Part shown: positions 22,563-31,500 of the stretch, in pieces
How the letters are laid out: every line of letters begins with the position of its first letter
Position numbering within the stretch: position 1 is the first letter of the stretch
Assembly: GCA_964035015.1 (NCBI GenBank)
Contig: OZ035997.1
Location: 66,437,904-66,501,903, forward strand
Length of the DNA stretch: 64,000 bases
Origin: Corallium rubrum
Lineage: Eukaryota; Cnidaria; Anthozoa; Scleralcyonacea; Coralliidae
Reading direction: 5' to 3'
The notes under the pieces: model-generated
Databases searched by the model: none
What the model was told of the DNA's origin: nothing
Seen by the model: only the letters and a program-made list of their open reading frames with translations
Made by a program: the position numbers and the translations under genes

Positions 22563-22816
22563 ACAATCGTGGACAAAACTGTTAATAAAATTAATAAAAA
22601 TAGTAACAAAAGAGTAGTAACTAATGTTTGAAGGACTTTCTGTCCCCCCTCCCCCATTCAATGTTGAATTTATATTTCGCACATGGTTACATCATACCAA
22701 CATTGTTCGGGCGAGGTGGGGGGAAGGTCTTTCCTGTGATTCGAACGAATTAAGTAGGATTAAACCAAAAGTTTACACGTTGGAACATTTTATTGACAGG
22801 TTTTGTCCACGATTGT
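22563..22816. mobile_element. 254-bp MITE, copy 2
   Basis: Same length and orientation as the copy at 10818-11071 and identical except at three positions. Here it is flanked by AG on both sides (22561-62, 22817-18). The two copies bracket the Rep-Kolobok-Tc1 block. Confidence 0.8.
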
Positions 22817-23037
22817 AGCTACACTGTGGGTTCGTTTGAAAGTAAGGCGTGTTGCCATATCACACTAGTCTTATCGCATATAGTTGGATGTTAGGATTTG
22901 TACTGGTAATGGCCTTCAGTGTTTTTTCTTTAAATTCGTCAATTAAGCGACGATATATAGATTAAGTTAGAACATAAGTTACAAACTTTATACACTATGT
23001 AAACAAAAATTATATTTTAATTCATAATAAAATGGAC

Positions 23038-23086
23038 CCCGACAAAATGGGCGTGGTTTAATGCGAACCACGCCCATTTTGTCGGG
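23038..23086. repeat. Perfect 21-bp-arm hairpin
   Basis: The left arm starts CCCGACAAAATGGGCG and the right arm is its exact inverse, with a 7-base loop TAATGCG. It lies 57 bp inside the right end of the proposed outer hAT, so it may be a subterminal structure of that element. Confidence 0.85.
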
Positions 23087-23399
23087 AAAATTGAGTCGTG
23101 CACCTCACCCACCCCAAACGTATAGTCTTCGCTACGCCCCTGTACGCGAATTGGCGAACATTTTGAAAAATATCGGGTTCGCATCATGGATATAACAGAT
23201 AGTACCATAATCAGCACTTAAAGTCCCCTGTGCTTCTGCCGTAGTTGCTCTGCTTTTCAATGTTGAAATCTTTGTAATTCCACATAATTCGCGTTGCTCA
23301 GGTGCATTAATGCCTGGGTCCAATTTTGGCTCGACCCAGTATTTCTTTGCTGTGAAGTACGCGGCCGAGTCGTCGTTTTTGTCGATATGCGACATTTTT

Positions 23400-24900
23400 T
23401 GCGATTGCAAAATGGAGTTTACAAAGAAGCGATCCGCGATCGAGCAAGAAGCAAGATGAGTTGCTCTGTCATCATTGAGTTCTTTATATTATTACAGTAA
23501 GGTTGAAAACAACGGATTATTTGAAGGAATTCGTCAATTCTTTAAGGTAAGCGATATTTAATATTGTTTGTATATTAATTGTATATGTAAAATTATTTGT
23601 TCGTACCACAAATTCCTTTTGTTATAGTATATATTTTGTTTGGATAGTGCTAAAGTAAGAACCACAACAGTGAGAACAGACGCTTGTACGGCCTGTCCCC
23701 ACGCAGCATTTGAAACGTTTATTACATAAAAACTTTAATACATGTATTAAAAATTTCATAACTTTAAACATTTATACAGACTAGCCATATTTTTTTTATA
23801 TAGCGCCTACTGTTGTAACACTACGGTCAATAAGCAGTTAGTATTGCACATACAGTTAGGCTTTATATAAATCTTTTTGCCCAAAGACATTGAAGATTTT
23901 GACCACTTTGTCTCGAATGTTCTTGCCACAGTATTTGCTGTGTATTTGAATATGGGTTCTATTTTGGTGTGAAGGTGTCAGGTGTGTTTTATTATATTAT
24001 TAGTTATTACATAATTTATTATAATTTAATAAATTACACAGTAAAAGTAGTATAGGATATGGGGGTACCAGCGCAGTTTATTTTGGGTGCTACTACAGGG
24101 GTACCTCTTCTCCCAGAGGCGTAGACGAGGTTTTTGTCCGCTCCCAGGGATGTTTTTAGTTGGCCGAATGCACCACTTTTTTCCATAGCCCGGTACCATC
24201 ACTTTTCCGCTAAGTCGCCATTATTTGGTTCCGTCTGCTGGCCCTGCCGTTGGTCAGGTCGTGGCTAGTCCCTCAGGGCGTAACTAGGGCAAGTCCTAGT
24301 ATCGCCCTCTATAGGACCGGCCCGAGACTTGGAACGCGGCTTAGCACTTTTAGTTTAGTGATATACGAAATAATCTAGGGAGAATTATGAGCTGGCGACA
24401 GGCGACAGCCTGGAGAATACCAGCTCATTTCTCCCGGGTGTATGTCACCGCTACCATCACTTTTCGCCGTTGGACCTGCCGTTGGCCCTGCCGTTGGCCC
24501 TTTTAATGGTCCACGGCTTTTCAATGACTTATGTCATAGTCCTGCCGTTAGCGCTTTAAGTGGCCCACGGCTTAGCATCATGGCTTGGTCCACGGCTTGG
24601 CAATGTAGAAGTTGGTTATGTCATCATCAACCGTTTCCTCAATTGGTATATAACATAGCCAGAAATTTTTCCATTTTATGGACCAGTTTATTTTGCCCCC
24701 AACTCGCCTGACCAGTCGGTTGCCACCGATCTTCCAAAATACAAGTCTTCACAGAATCCAAGTCAGATTTTATTAAGTAGTCCGCCTTTTGACTGTACGC
24801 CGGCGTTTTTAAAGCTCTATATTAACAGCCTATACTAGCACTCTTACAAACTCCCAGTAACAGAAAACTTCTTCATTCTACTCCGTAGACAAGTGTCACG
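23400..24900. other. No gene recognised; repeat fragments
   Basis: Contains repeated CCTGCCGTTGGCCC words (about 24238-24500) and direct repeats of GGTCCACGGCTT. A 49-bp segment at 23496-23544 has an AG acceptor and GTAAGC donor and could be a micro-exon, but nothing else supports it. Confidence 0.4.
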
Positions 24901-25027
24901 TGACACTAATGTTGACATTCCATTGAGCGCTAGCAACCCGAACTTTTTTAAGCTACGTTTATTTTTTTATTTTTTTTTTCAACGCAACTTAAAAAAGTTG
25001 GGGTTGCTAGCGCTCAATGGAATGTTG
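24893..25027. repeat. Palindrome plus foldback element left of the Polinton
   Basis: First a perfect 14-bp palindrome, GTGTCACGTGACAC (24893-24906). Then a foldback with about 40-bp arms: ACATTCCATTGAGCGCTAGC at 24914 and its inverse ending near 25025, around an A/T-rich loop. It is probably a small foldback MITE. Confidence 0.75.
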
Positions 25028-25216
25028 TTTACATGGATACGGATAATGACCGTTTATAGTTGCTGCTCACTATAGAGAAGAAGACTAGAAGGGGTCTTGT
25101 GAAGAAGAGGAGTGGTATTAACAACCGTATGAAGGATTTATGTAGGGAGACTGTATATAATGTGGTGGTTTCATAAGAGTGAAGCTATAGGGATGTATGC
25201 GTTATAGTGGATGATT

Positions 25217-25306
25217 TTTTCAGCTGCCGTCTGACTGAATTTGCATATCCTTTGCAGGTGGTTTTCAGCTGCCGTCTGACTGAATTTGCATATCCTTTGC
25301 AGGTGG
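25217..25306. repeat. Two 45-bp direct repeats beyond the polymerase stop
   Basis: The unit starts TTTTCAGCTGCCGTCTGACT and ends TTTGCAGGTGG, at 25217 and 25262, identical and in tandem. It lies just outside the 3' end of the polymerase gene. Confidence 0.9.
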
Positions 25307-25332
25307 CAATTTCTGTTTACTTTTACCGGTTG

Positions 25333-28300
25333 TCAATCAATAAAGGCAAACCCTATCCTGTAAAACCGCTCATCAAGGGGCCTGATGAGTTTATGCCCAT
25401 ATGCATAGCTACTGACACCGTCATTTAGTATATACCTTTTATCGTCGAAGCAGCTGAGCGAAATTTTGTTAACTTCGTAGGATCCCAGCTGGTGGCGTAC
25501 ACTTCTTATAGTTTTCATTTTGTGCTTGAGCTGCTTTTTCTCTAGTAACGTGTCCTTATAGTCGTTATGTTTTATATTCTTACTTATGACAGACTTCTTG
25601 ACTCCCTTAGCCTTTTTATCTCCTTTATTATTATCCTTCAAGTAAGAGTACATCTTACTTTTCAACCCAATAAATTCCGTGATGGGAGTTCCGGCTACCT
25701 CATCCTTCATCTTACCTATGACTTTCTTATTCTCTGTGAAGTGATACTCAGAGTCCACGGGGTAGTCACTGTTATCAAACTTATCACGGTCAGAGTGGAA
25801 GTCTTTATACACATCCCCAGCAGATATCTCATATAGTAGACTATCGGTATCAGTAAAAAGTAGCCTGGCCTCAGAACCATACAGATTTCCTATATATCTG
25901 TAGTGGAAGTCATACATCAAGGTCTTGGACATGTCCAGTATACACATCCCAACGAAGGCGGGTCTGTTCAGTGTCAGACATTCCTTAATTTTATGTACGG
26001 CAACCAGGTTCTCTGTAATGTATAACGTACTTGGTTTTATCCATCAGGTTTGGGATTAGTTTATGTACTGTTCCTATGTGGATGTTATACTTGTCTTTTA
26101 TGTCCCGGCAATAGTCTGACAACATATCCGATTTTACTTTAATCTTTTCTGGGGCTAGAGGAAAGTCATTATGTTTCTCATGAAGTTCGTCCGGGTACTC
26201 CAGATCAACCTCAAGTATAAGGCCGCGGTCAGACTCATCACCGTACTTACTCAGGTCCACTGTGTCAGCGTCAAGCCACTTGAACCCACCAGTCGGTAGG
26301 TACTGGCTCATGGCCCATCCGTAAAGGTTGTTAGCATCCAGGTACATAAGGTACTTGCTAGGCAGCTTTTCATCATATTTTTTCATATACTTGTTATTAG
26401 CCAACCCATACCTGTTAGCGATATATGACGTGCCGTCCCTCATACCCTTTTCTATGAACTGGAACATATTTATGTCAGTCATCAGTTCAATTTCCACGCC
26501 AGTCATTTTTAGCATCGCATCCCAGGACAATCCGGGACTGGAGAAGTAGTGACATGGGTCCAGCTTATAGTACTGTAGACAGGTCTTCCTGAAGTTTTCG
26601 AAAACATCAGCCAGCAGCAGCACATCTGACTTCATATATAGGTCATGGTATTCTCCCATATTACCCAACCTGAAGGTTCTCCAAACCTTATGGGCATGTG
26701 CATAGTCATTCTCAGAGATGTGTTCATTATTCAGGGCGCTATAGAACTCGTCCTTGGTTGGTAAGCAGGTGTCATCGAACTTTTCAAAACTGCTCATATA
26801 GTCGTATGGATAAACTCCCTTGCGAGTCATCAGATCGAACTTCTCACCCTTAAACTCTTCAGACGTTATTACGAAAGCGTCCCTAGGTAAGTTGTCAACA
26901 AGTCAGTCGTCCCAGAGCACTGGACATGAACTGTAGGCTATCTATAAAAACCAGATGTCGTCCCAGCATGAATGACATGTACTTTTCCATATTGTTAGGT
27001 ATCACATTTATATCCATTCCAAATTTACCTATTTCCTGCATTATGAAGTGGCTGTCATATCCCCTTAGATTATGAAAGATTACTGGTATTTTATCAGTAA
27101 TTCTGTAAATCATATTACATTTGCTATGGGCTGATCCCCTATATTTCCCGGTGATGTGGCAGTGATCTCTAACCCTCACGTCTGAGTCAACATAACTTTT
27201 ATTACATATGTGACACTCCTCTGATTTCTCATGTTCATCAATCTCAGCTCTGGCCATAGTCATGTCTTTGTTAAATGATTTCTCCTTAACGCTCTGACAG
27301 TAGGCAACTTCCTTAAGCATCTTCTTCATAAACTTGTAGACAGCCCTCTCACCTCTGTAGACCTTTACCGGCTTGCTAAAGCTATCGTCGACGCAGCATA
27401 CAACCTTATATGAGAACCCACAGTCTACATGCTTCTGGTACTCTTGTGTGTATGACGTACTATCATCTTTGCTAGGTGTGTTATTATGCATCACCAGGGC
27501 TTCGAAGTCAGCATATATAACGAAAGGTACTTCAAGCTGCTTACGGTGGTTGATGAATGTGAGTTTGTTCTCACTCTCCTCAGGCATCTTTATAGCCTGT
27601 TTACCATTCACCACAATACAGTTCTCACTATGGGCTGACAGTATAGCATATGAGCTGAAGCATTGTAGGCAATGCATGCAGAAATGCTTTCTCTCCTTAT
27701 GCTTAGTTTTGTTGTACATGAACTTATTAAAGTCCTTCATTAGCACATAATGCCTGTCAATCAGCAGTAGGTTCATGCAGCTCTCATGCTTTTCCTTTGA
27801 CACATATATTGGGTAAGTCTGCCCACCCTCATACCCAAACACATTTATGCGTATGTTATTTTGAGTCTCTATCTTACTGTACTGTCTTGTTTCTACTGGG
27901 AATTTCACACCAGTGTAGTCAAGAGTAGGTAGTAAGGCTTTATCAGTTTTCTTAACTCTCTGAGGGTCTTTACTCTGTGGGTTCACGTATCTGATATGGC
28001 ACCATCTGAAACATTCGTTGTCACTGTTCTGTATATTTATCAGCCCCTTTGCGGGGTTCCTCAACTCTTTAGGAAGTTCTACATAGCTACTACCTTGTAA
28101 CGGCCTATAGGCTACCACATTAAGATAATGACTCATGATGCTGTCTATGACCCAGCCACTACCTTCAGAGGTCCATGACTCGTACAGGTTCAGCATATTC
28201 TTCCCTCCCACTGCTGCTAGAGACTCCAGGTGACTTCTATCTATAGCGACAGCGGCTTTACTTCCAAAGTAGACATCCTTAAAAAGGAAATCACCATTAC

Positions 28301-28631
28301 TTTGTTCCTTCTTCAGTTTTATCTTCAACATTTCCGCAAACTTTATACCGCCAATATCCTCCATCTCAATTTCGAGCACTCTGCATACTAGACTTCTTGT
28401 CTGATCTATTTCAGACTCAGGATCACCTCTGTCCAGAATACTAATTTCCATACCTCTAGTGTAACCCTTAAGAGCCCTTCTAGCCTCAACAACCCCCAGC
28501 TCCTCATGCAGATCCTGTCTACGTCCCGCTAGTGTATCAGCATCTGATGGTATTTCTTCAAGTGGGTTTATTTTCTTAACTGTTCTTGACATACCGGCAT
28601 CTGATGGTATTTCTTTAAGTGCTCTCGACAT
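25333..28631 (-). pseudogene. polB: Protein-primed DNA polymerase B, inactivated
   Basis: Three minus-strand frames make one family-B polymerase of the protein-primed (DNA_pol_B_2) type. 28631-26895 has exonuclease motifs ExoI (VIYADFEALV) and ExoII (FHNLRGYDSHF). 26830-25991 has ExoIII and palm motif A (YLDANNLYGWAMSQ). 25947-25333 has palm motif C (LLFTDTDSLLYEI). A one-base frameshift near 26895-26910 separates the first two. Between YVIHYRE and ENLVAVHK (about 26010) the finger/motif B region (KxxxNSxYG) is missing altogether, along with a frame change, so roughly 100 residues are deleted. The enzyme would be inactive. An upstream ATG at 28640 lies inside the promoter-like motif, so the ATG at 28631 (MSRALKE) is the better start. 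Confidence 0.85.
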
Positions 28632-28654
28632 ACTATACATATATATTCTTACTA

Positions 28655-28671
28655 AAATAATTTAAACGCAC
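28655..28671 (-). promoter_or_regulatory. Shared upstream box of polB
   Basis: TTTAAACGCAC (plus-strand reading, 28661-28671) lies 30 bp from the polB ATG. The identical 11-mer lies 30 bp from the ATG of the BRO-N gene (29640-29650). In both, the ATG is also preceded by TATAG(T). A common early promoter is inferred. Confidence 0.5.
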
Positions 28672-28692
28672 TATATCTTCTGTAGTAATTAT

Positions 28693-28853
28693 ATGGAAGA
28701 TGTAGTATTTACTAGAATCTTAAGCAAGTAGAAAAACTAGTAGATGAAGTTTTTAATTTAATTGAGATGGATAGGGAGCTGGTGGGTAGGTATATTAACC
28801 TTCTGAAGCATAGGAGATCCTGTGGAAGTGCCTGCAGTGACTACCAAGAGTGA
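28693..28853 (+). pseudogene. Small helical protein gene, frameshifted, relative of the gene at 29830
   Basis: ATG at 28693 in the context TATATGGAAG reads MEDVVFTRILSK and stops. The next frame continues at once as KQVEKLVDEVFNLIEMDREL then GRYINLLKHRRS and ends at TGA 28851-28853. It resembles the intact 61-aa protein at 29830 (LVDE, ELIDLNSLYTRL, basic end) and has the same start context, so I read it as a diverged, frameshifted duplicate. It overlaps the 3' end of the BRO-N gene on the other strand. Confidence 0.4.
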
Positions 28854-29610
28854 CCTTATTGCGGAACTTTCTACCGCAGTACCTACATTTTACTCTTGAC
28901 TTAGACATATACTCATCAATACATCTATGTATCTCATCATAATTGCATGACACTAGGGTCCTATATCCATTATCTCCCAGGGTATCTATGAATGACTTCT
29001 GCCTGTCTGAAAAGACCCCCGTGCCATTCGGAGTCTTTAGCTCTATAGCCAGACCAGAGTATGTCTTGTGTAGGTTCCCTATAATGATATCAGGTTGCCC
29101 ACCTCTATACCCCTTCTTCCAGCTGGTTATTCTTTTTAACTTAGTGTCCTGATTCTCTCCTAGGCCTGGGATGATTATAGCGTTAGGATGGTACTCTCTT
29201 ATATACCTTATTACCTGGTAATGTAGGTCAGTCTCATTCATCAGTGACAGTTGGTTACCAATAAGCCTAGGTGCTATGTACTGACCAGTTTTCCTTATTG
29301 ATGGTAGGACATCTCTGAACACCCAATTCTTGAACCTTTTTGCTGATGGTAGCTTAGACGAGAATACCAGACTGTATACTCCTGGCTCGTTTATCAGATA
29401 AGTGCTGCTACCACCCAATGCACTGTTTTGGTGCATTGCTCGCTGTACTACCTTTTTCCTGTCATCCTCACTAACATGATTTCTTATCGCATTACTCGGC
29501 CTTTTATAACCAAGTGCTTCTGCGACGTCCTTACCTCTGAACCATATATCATCACCATCCTTTTGCACTGTGATATCTACACCATCAAAGTTGTAAATAC
29601 TCCTCTGCAT
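28795..29610 (-). CDS. BRO-N / VRR-NUC nuclease / C2H2 fusion protein
   Basis: 271 aa in three parts. Residues 1-110 form a BRO-N domain (FRGKDVAEALGYKRPSNAIR, INEPGVYSLVFSS, WVFRDVLPSIRKTG), a DNA-binding fold common in large DNA viruses and phage antirepressors. Residues about 125-235 form a VRR-NUC/PD-(D/E)XK nuclease with GGQPDIIIG (D174), AIELK (E190, K192) and SDRQ (Q204), so the active site looks complete. Residues 242-263 form a C2H2 zinc finger (CRYCGRKF..HCRHFH). It lies next to polB in the replication half of the element and shares its promoter box. A role in resolving or processing replicating DNA is plausible (inference). No breaks are visible. Confidence 0.8.
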   Translation of the reverse strand: MQRSIYNFDGVDITVQKDGDDIWFRGKDVAEALGYKRPSNAIRNHVSEDDRKKVVQRAMHQNSALGGSSTYLINEPGVYSLVFSSKLPSAKRFKNWVFRDVLPSIRKTGQYIAPRLIGNQLSLMNETDLHYQVIRYIREYHPNAIIIPGLGENQDTKLKRITSWKKGYRGGQPDIIIGNLHKTYSGLAIELKTPNGTGVFSDRQKSFIDTLGDNGYRTLVSCNYDEIHRCIDEYMSKSRVKCRYCGRKFRNKVTLGSHCRHFHRISYASEG

Positions 29611-29829
29611 ACTATAGGTATATACTTTTGAAAAATCTATTTAAACGCACCTGACGCCCCGTTTTGGGGCCTCTCAGAATGTGACATTCCCCGCTATGGG
29701 AAAAGTCATGCTATAACCAATACACTGTTTCAGGACCTTGCTGCTATCATCACTTTTTCATATACCTAGCCCGCCAAAACAGCGGGTTAGGCGCGTCCAC
29801 CATCAGAGTTTATTCTCTACACTGACTAT
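29611..29829. promoter_or_regulatory. Divergent intergenic region with two hairpins
   Basis: Holds the start signals of the BRO-N gene (minus) and the small gene at 29830 (plus). TTTAAACGCAC is at 29640-29650. Hairpin 1 is GCCCCGTTTTGGGGC (29656-29670). Hairpin 2 is CCTAGCCCGCC..GCGGGTTAGG (29765-29791). The only divergent promoter region in the left half of the element, it could also house a replication signal (inference). Confidence 0.5.
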
Positions 29830-30015
29830 ATGGAGGGCGTAGAGCATGATATAGGAAATCTGGTTGATGAAATATGTGAGTCGTATGGGAATGTGCCCCA
29901 CAGAGAAATAGATAGAATGATGAGAGAGTTAATAGATCTTAATAGTCTTTACACAAGGTTAAGACGTAAAAAATCTAAACACAAAAAAACCCGGGTCTAC
30001 CAGCTCAGCGCTTAA
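29830..30015 (+). CDS. Small basic helical protein (61 aa)
   Basis: MEGVEHDIGNLVDEICE starts an acidic helix. The C-terminal half is strongly basic (RLRRKKSKHKKTRVY). The ATG lies in TATATGGA, shared with the plus-strand starts at 28693 and 34582, which supports it as a gene. Its stop overlaps the convergent gene's stop at 30005. Function unknown; DNA or RNA binding is possible. Confidence 0.5.
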   Translation: MEGVEHDIGNLVDEICESYGNVPHREIDRMMRELIDLNSLYTRLRRKKSKHKKTRVYQLSA

Positions 30016-30661
30016 GTGTCACACGCCTACATTTCTGAGATGGGCATCCACTAATGCATGGTCTAGGCTGTTGACCACTATTACAGCACTCACTGCTGCA
30101 TACCAGTATTGGGTAATTAGATAGGTTAACTCCTGGGCAGTCTATAGGACAGTTTCTTGGTGGACACTCGCTACAGCCTGAATTATACCCGCGCATGTAA
30201 CCGCTCACACCACACCGTATCTTATATAGGTCCTCAGACGCAACAACAAGGTACGACCTATCGGACATCATTTTCAGGTAGCTAAACTGCCTGTCGCTCA
30301 GAGTGTTAAGGTCATATCTCCTGCCGGCTTCACCAATCCATATAGCCATCCCGTTATGGATGTCATCAGGATTGATTATTGTCATGGTAGGACTATCATC
30401 TGCGCCAAGTCCTAGTATTATCACAGATCTTGGAAATTCCTTTTCAATGTACTTAGTTATCCGACTTATTGTATCATTATCTGGTGTCACACTATATGTT
30501 GGACGGTTGGTTATACCATGGCTTAGAAACTCCACTATTTCCGTCTGGCGACTGTCAGTCCTACTGGGGTCACAAGGTTGTCTGGCTATATACATCATGA
30601 AATATAGCCTAAGATCGTCGGCGTCATTCCCAACTTTAGTGTCATATCCAACTGCATACAA
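30005..30661 (-). CDS. VRR-NUC-like paralogue lacking catalytic residues, Cys-rich tail
   Basis: 218 aa. The middle aligns by eye with the VRR-NUC part of the BRO-N protein (YIEKEFPRSVIILGLGADD; NTLSDRQFSYLKMMSDRSYL), but the PD and ELK motifs are replaced (IINPDDIHNG, AIWIGEAG), so it is probably not a nuclease. The last 55 residues are a separate Cys/Pro-rich tail (CSECPPRNCPIDC, CSSECC, CISGCPSQKC). The start at 30661 overlaps the end of the gene upstream by 20 bp. The element thus holds three relatives of this fold side by side. Confidence 0.55.
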   Translation of the reverse strand: MYAVGYDTKVGNDADDLRLYFMMYIARQPCDPSRTDSRQTEIVEFLSHGITNRPTYSVTPDNDTISRITKYIEKEFPRSVIILGLGADDSPTMTIINPDDIHNGMAIWIGEAGRRYDLNTLSDRQFSYLKMMSDRSYLVVASEDLYKIRCGVSGYMRGYNSGCSECPPRNCPIDCPGVNLSNYPILVCSSECCNSGQQPRPCISGCPSQKCRRVTLKR

Positions 30662-30929
30662 CCTTCTTTGAGAACCTCACATCGGTTTTTGTCATCTTCG
30701 ATTTTACCCACAGGGCTAACCCAACATTTCCATACCTAGGCTCGAGTATCATAATGTCAGGCTGTCCAGGCCTATACCCGTTTTCTCTATTCTCATCTGT
30801 GTCTTCAGGCCTCAACATAAACAAGACCTCCGGATGATACTTCTCCATATAATTTACCAACTCAAGTACGACTTCCTGCATATTATACTTCTCCATATAA
30901 TTTACCAACTCAATCACGACTTCCTGCAT
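30642..30929 (-). CDS. Third VRR-NUC relative, truncated, duplicated N-terminus
   Basis: 95 aa. The first 16 residues, MQEVV(I/L)ELVNYMEKY, are repeated immediately as a 48-bp tandem duplication (about 30834-30929). The rest has GYRPGQPDIMI then GLALWVKSKM. The PD of the nuclease motif is kept, but the glutamate of ExK is replaced, and the protein stops before the C-terminal half of the fold. The ATG is preceded by TATAGTAT as in polB and the BRO-N gene. It may be a remnant or a regulatory fragment. Confidence 0.5.
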   Translation of the reverse strand: MQEVVIELVNYMEKYNMQEVVLELVNYMEKYHPEVLFMLRPEDTDENRENGYRPGQPDIMILEPRYGNVGLALWVKSKMTKTDVRFSKKVVCSWI

Positions 30930-30954
30930 ATACTATATGTATAAAATTATTTCT

Positions 30955-31476
30955 TTAAGTGTCTTTATTTTTCCACTTCAGAAATATAGGACATCTGCAT
31001 TCAGTACCCCAACCCAACTCCTTGTATACAGATCCGAACAACCGATCATCAAACATGTTCTTACTATATCCATCACACATGTCACTGACGTCTGTAAGTA
31101 GTGTGAGGCCTCTGCGACTGGCCAACCTTATTATATAGTAGTTATACCTACTTACATTTTTTCCTATCAGGTTAAGTCTCATCATAACTGACACAACCTT
31201 TATGAAATCAGCTGTCAACGTTCTTTCATCAGAACTATTAACAACTCCTGCTATCCTTCTAGCAAACCACTTACTTCTCTTATGAACAGTCTTCCTCTTA
31301 CTCCATGACATTAGATCCAACTCTGGTACAGGTACTGTGAAAGGTCCTTGTAGGCCACATGATGTACAGGTCGGAAAACCATGACAGTTGATACGGTAGC
31401 CACCACAGTCATCACATGTGTACATCTCATCGATTTTCCTGAATCTTCGCTCCACATAGTCTTCCCTTCTACCCAT
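30955..31476 (-). CDS. Zinc-ribbon protein, possibly TFIIB/VLTF3-like
   Basis: Counting from the upstream ATG at 31488, residues 25-44 form a zinc ribbon (CDDC..CTSC). Next come a basic stretch (SKRKTVHKRSKWFARR) and an all-helical remainder. This resembles late-transcription-factor (VLTF3) or TFIIB-like proteins of large DNA viruses and some Polintons, but I could not verify the match. The ATG at 31476 (MGRREDYV) is preferred because it is preceded by TATATTAT, as the other minus-strand early genes are. Its stop is 20 bp before the next gene. Role in transcription is inference. Confidence 0.5.
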   Translation of the reverse strand: MGRREDYVERRFRKIDEMYTCDDCGGYRINCHGFPTCTSCGLQGPFTVPVPELDLMSWSKRKTVHKRSKWFARRIAGVVNSSDERTLTADFIKVVSVMMRLNLIGKNVSRYNYYIIRLASRRGLTLLTDVSDMCDGYSKNMFDDRLFGSVYKELGWGTECRCPIFLKWKNKDT

Positions 31477-31500
31477 ATAATATAGCATAGGAATATATCT

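Larger units (their letters stand above)
6373..23142. mobile_element. Outer hAT transposon carrying a nest of later insertions (proposed)
   Basis: The left end CAGGGGCATAGCGACG at 6373 and the right end (inverted) CAGGGGCGTAGCGAAG at 23142 match in 14 of 16 bases. The flanking octamers are tacgcaaa (6365-6372) and tacgcgaa (23143-23150), 7 of 8 alike, as expected for an old hAT 8-bp duplication. The decayed hAT transposase (about 6.9-10.8 kb) lies within. At 16.8 kb it is far longer than a normal hAT, but a Kolobok (7.2 kb), a Tc1 element, a Rep element and MITEs account for most of the excess. The pairing rests on short ends and could be chance between two solo ends. Confidence 0.45.

Noticed and set aside
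23132..23410. 92-codon minus-strand frame reading DPGINAPEQREL
   Set aside because: Coding-like composition, but it ends across the proposed hAT target site and has no partner exon. It is not strong enough to list as a gene.
23496..23544. Possible 49-bp micro-exon with AG and GTAAGC borders
   Set aside because: Isolated, with no neighbouring exons in phase.
25068..25175. Short basic plus-strand frame (KKTRRGLVKKRSGINNRMKD)
   Set aside because: It resembles a small core-type basic protein, but lacks an ATG before the basic part and overlaps no other evidence.
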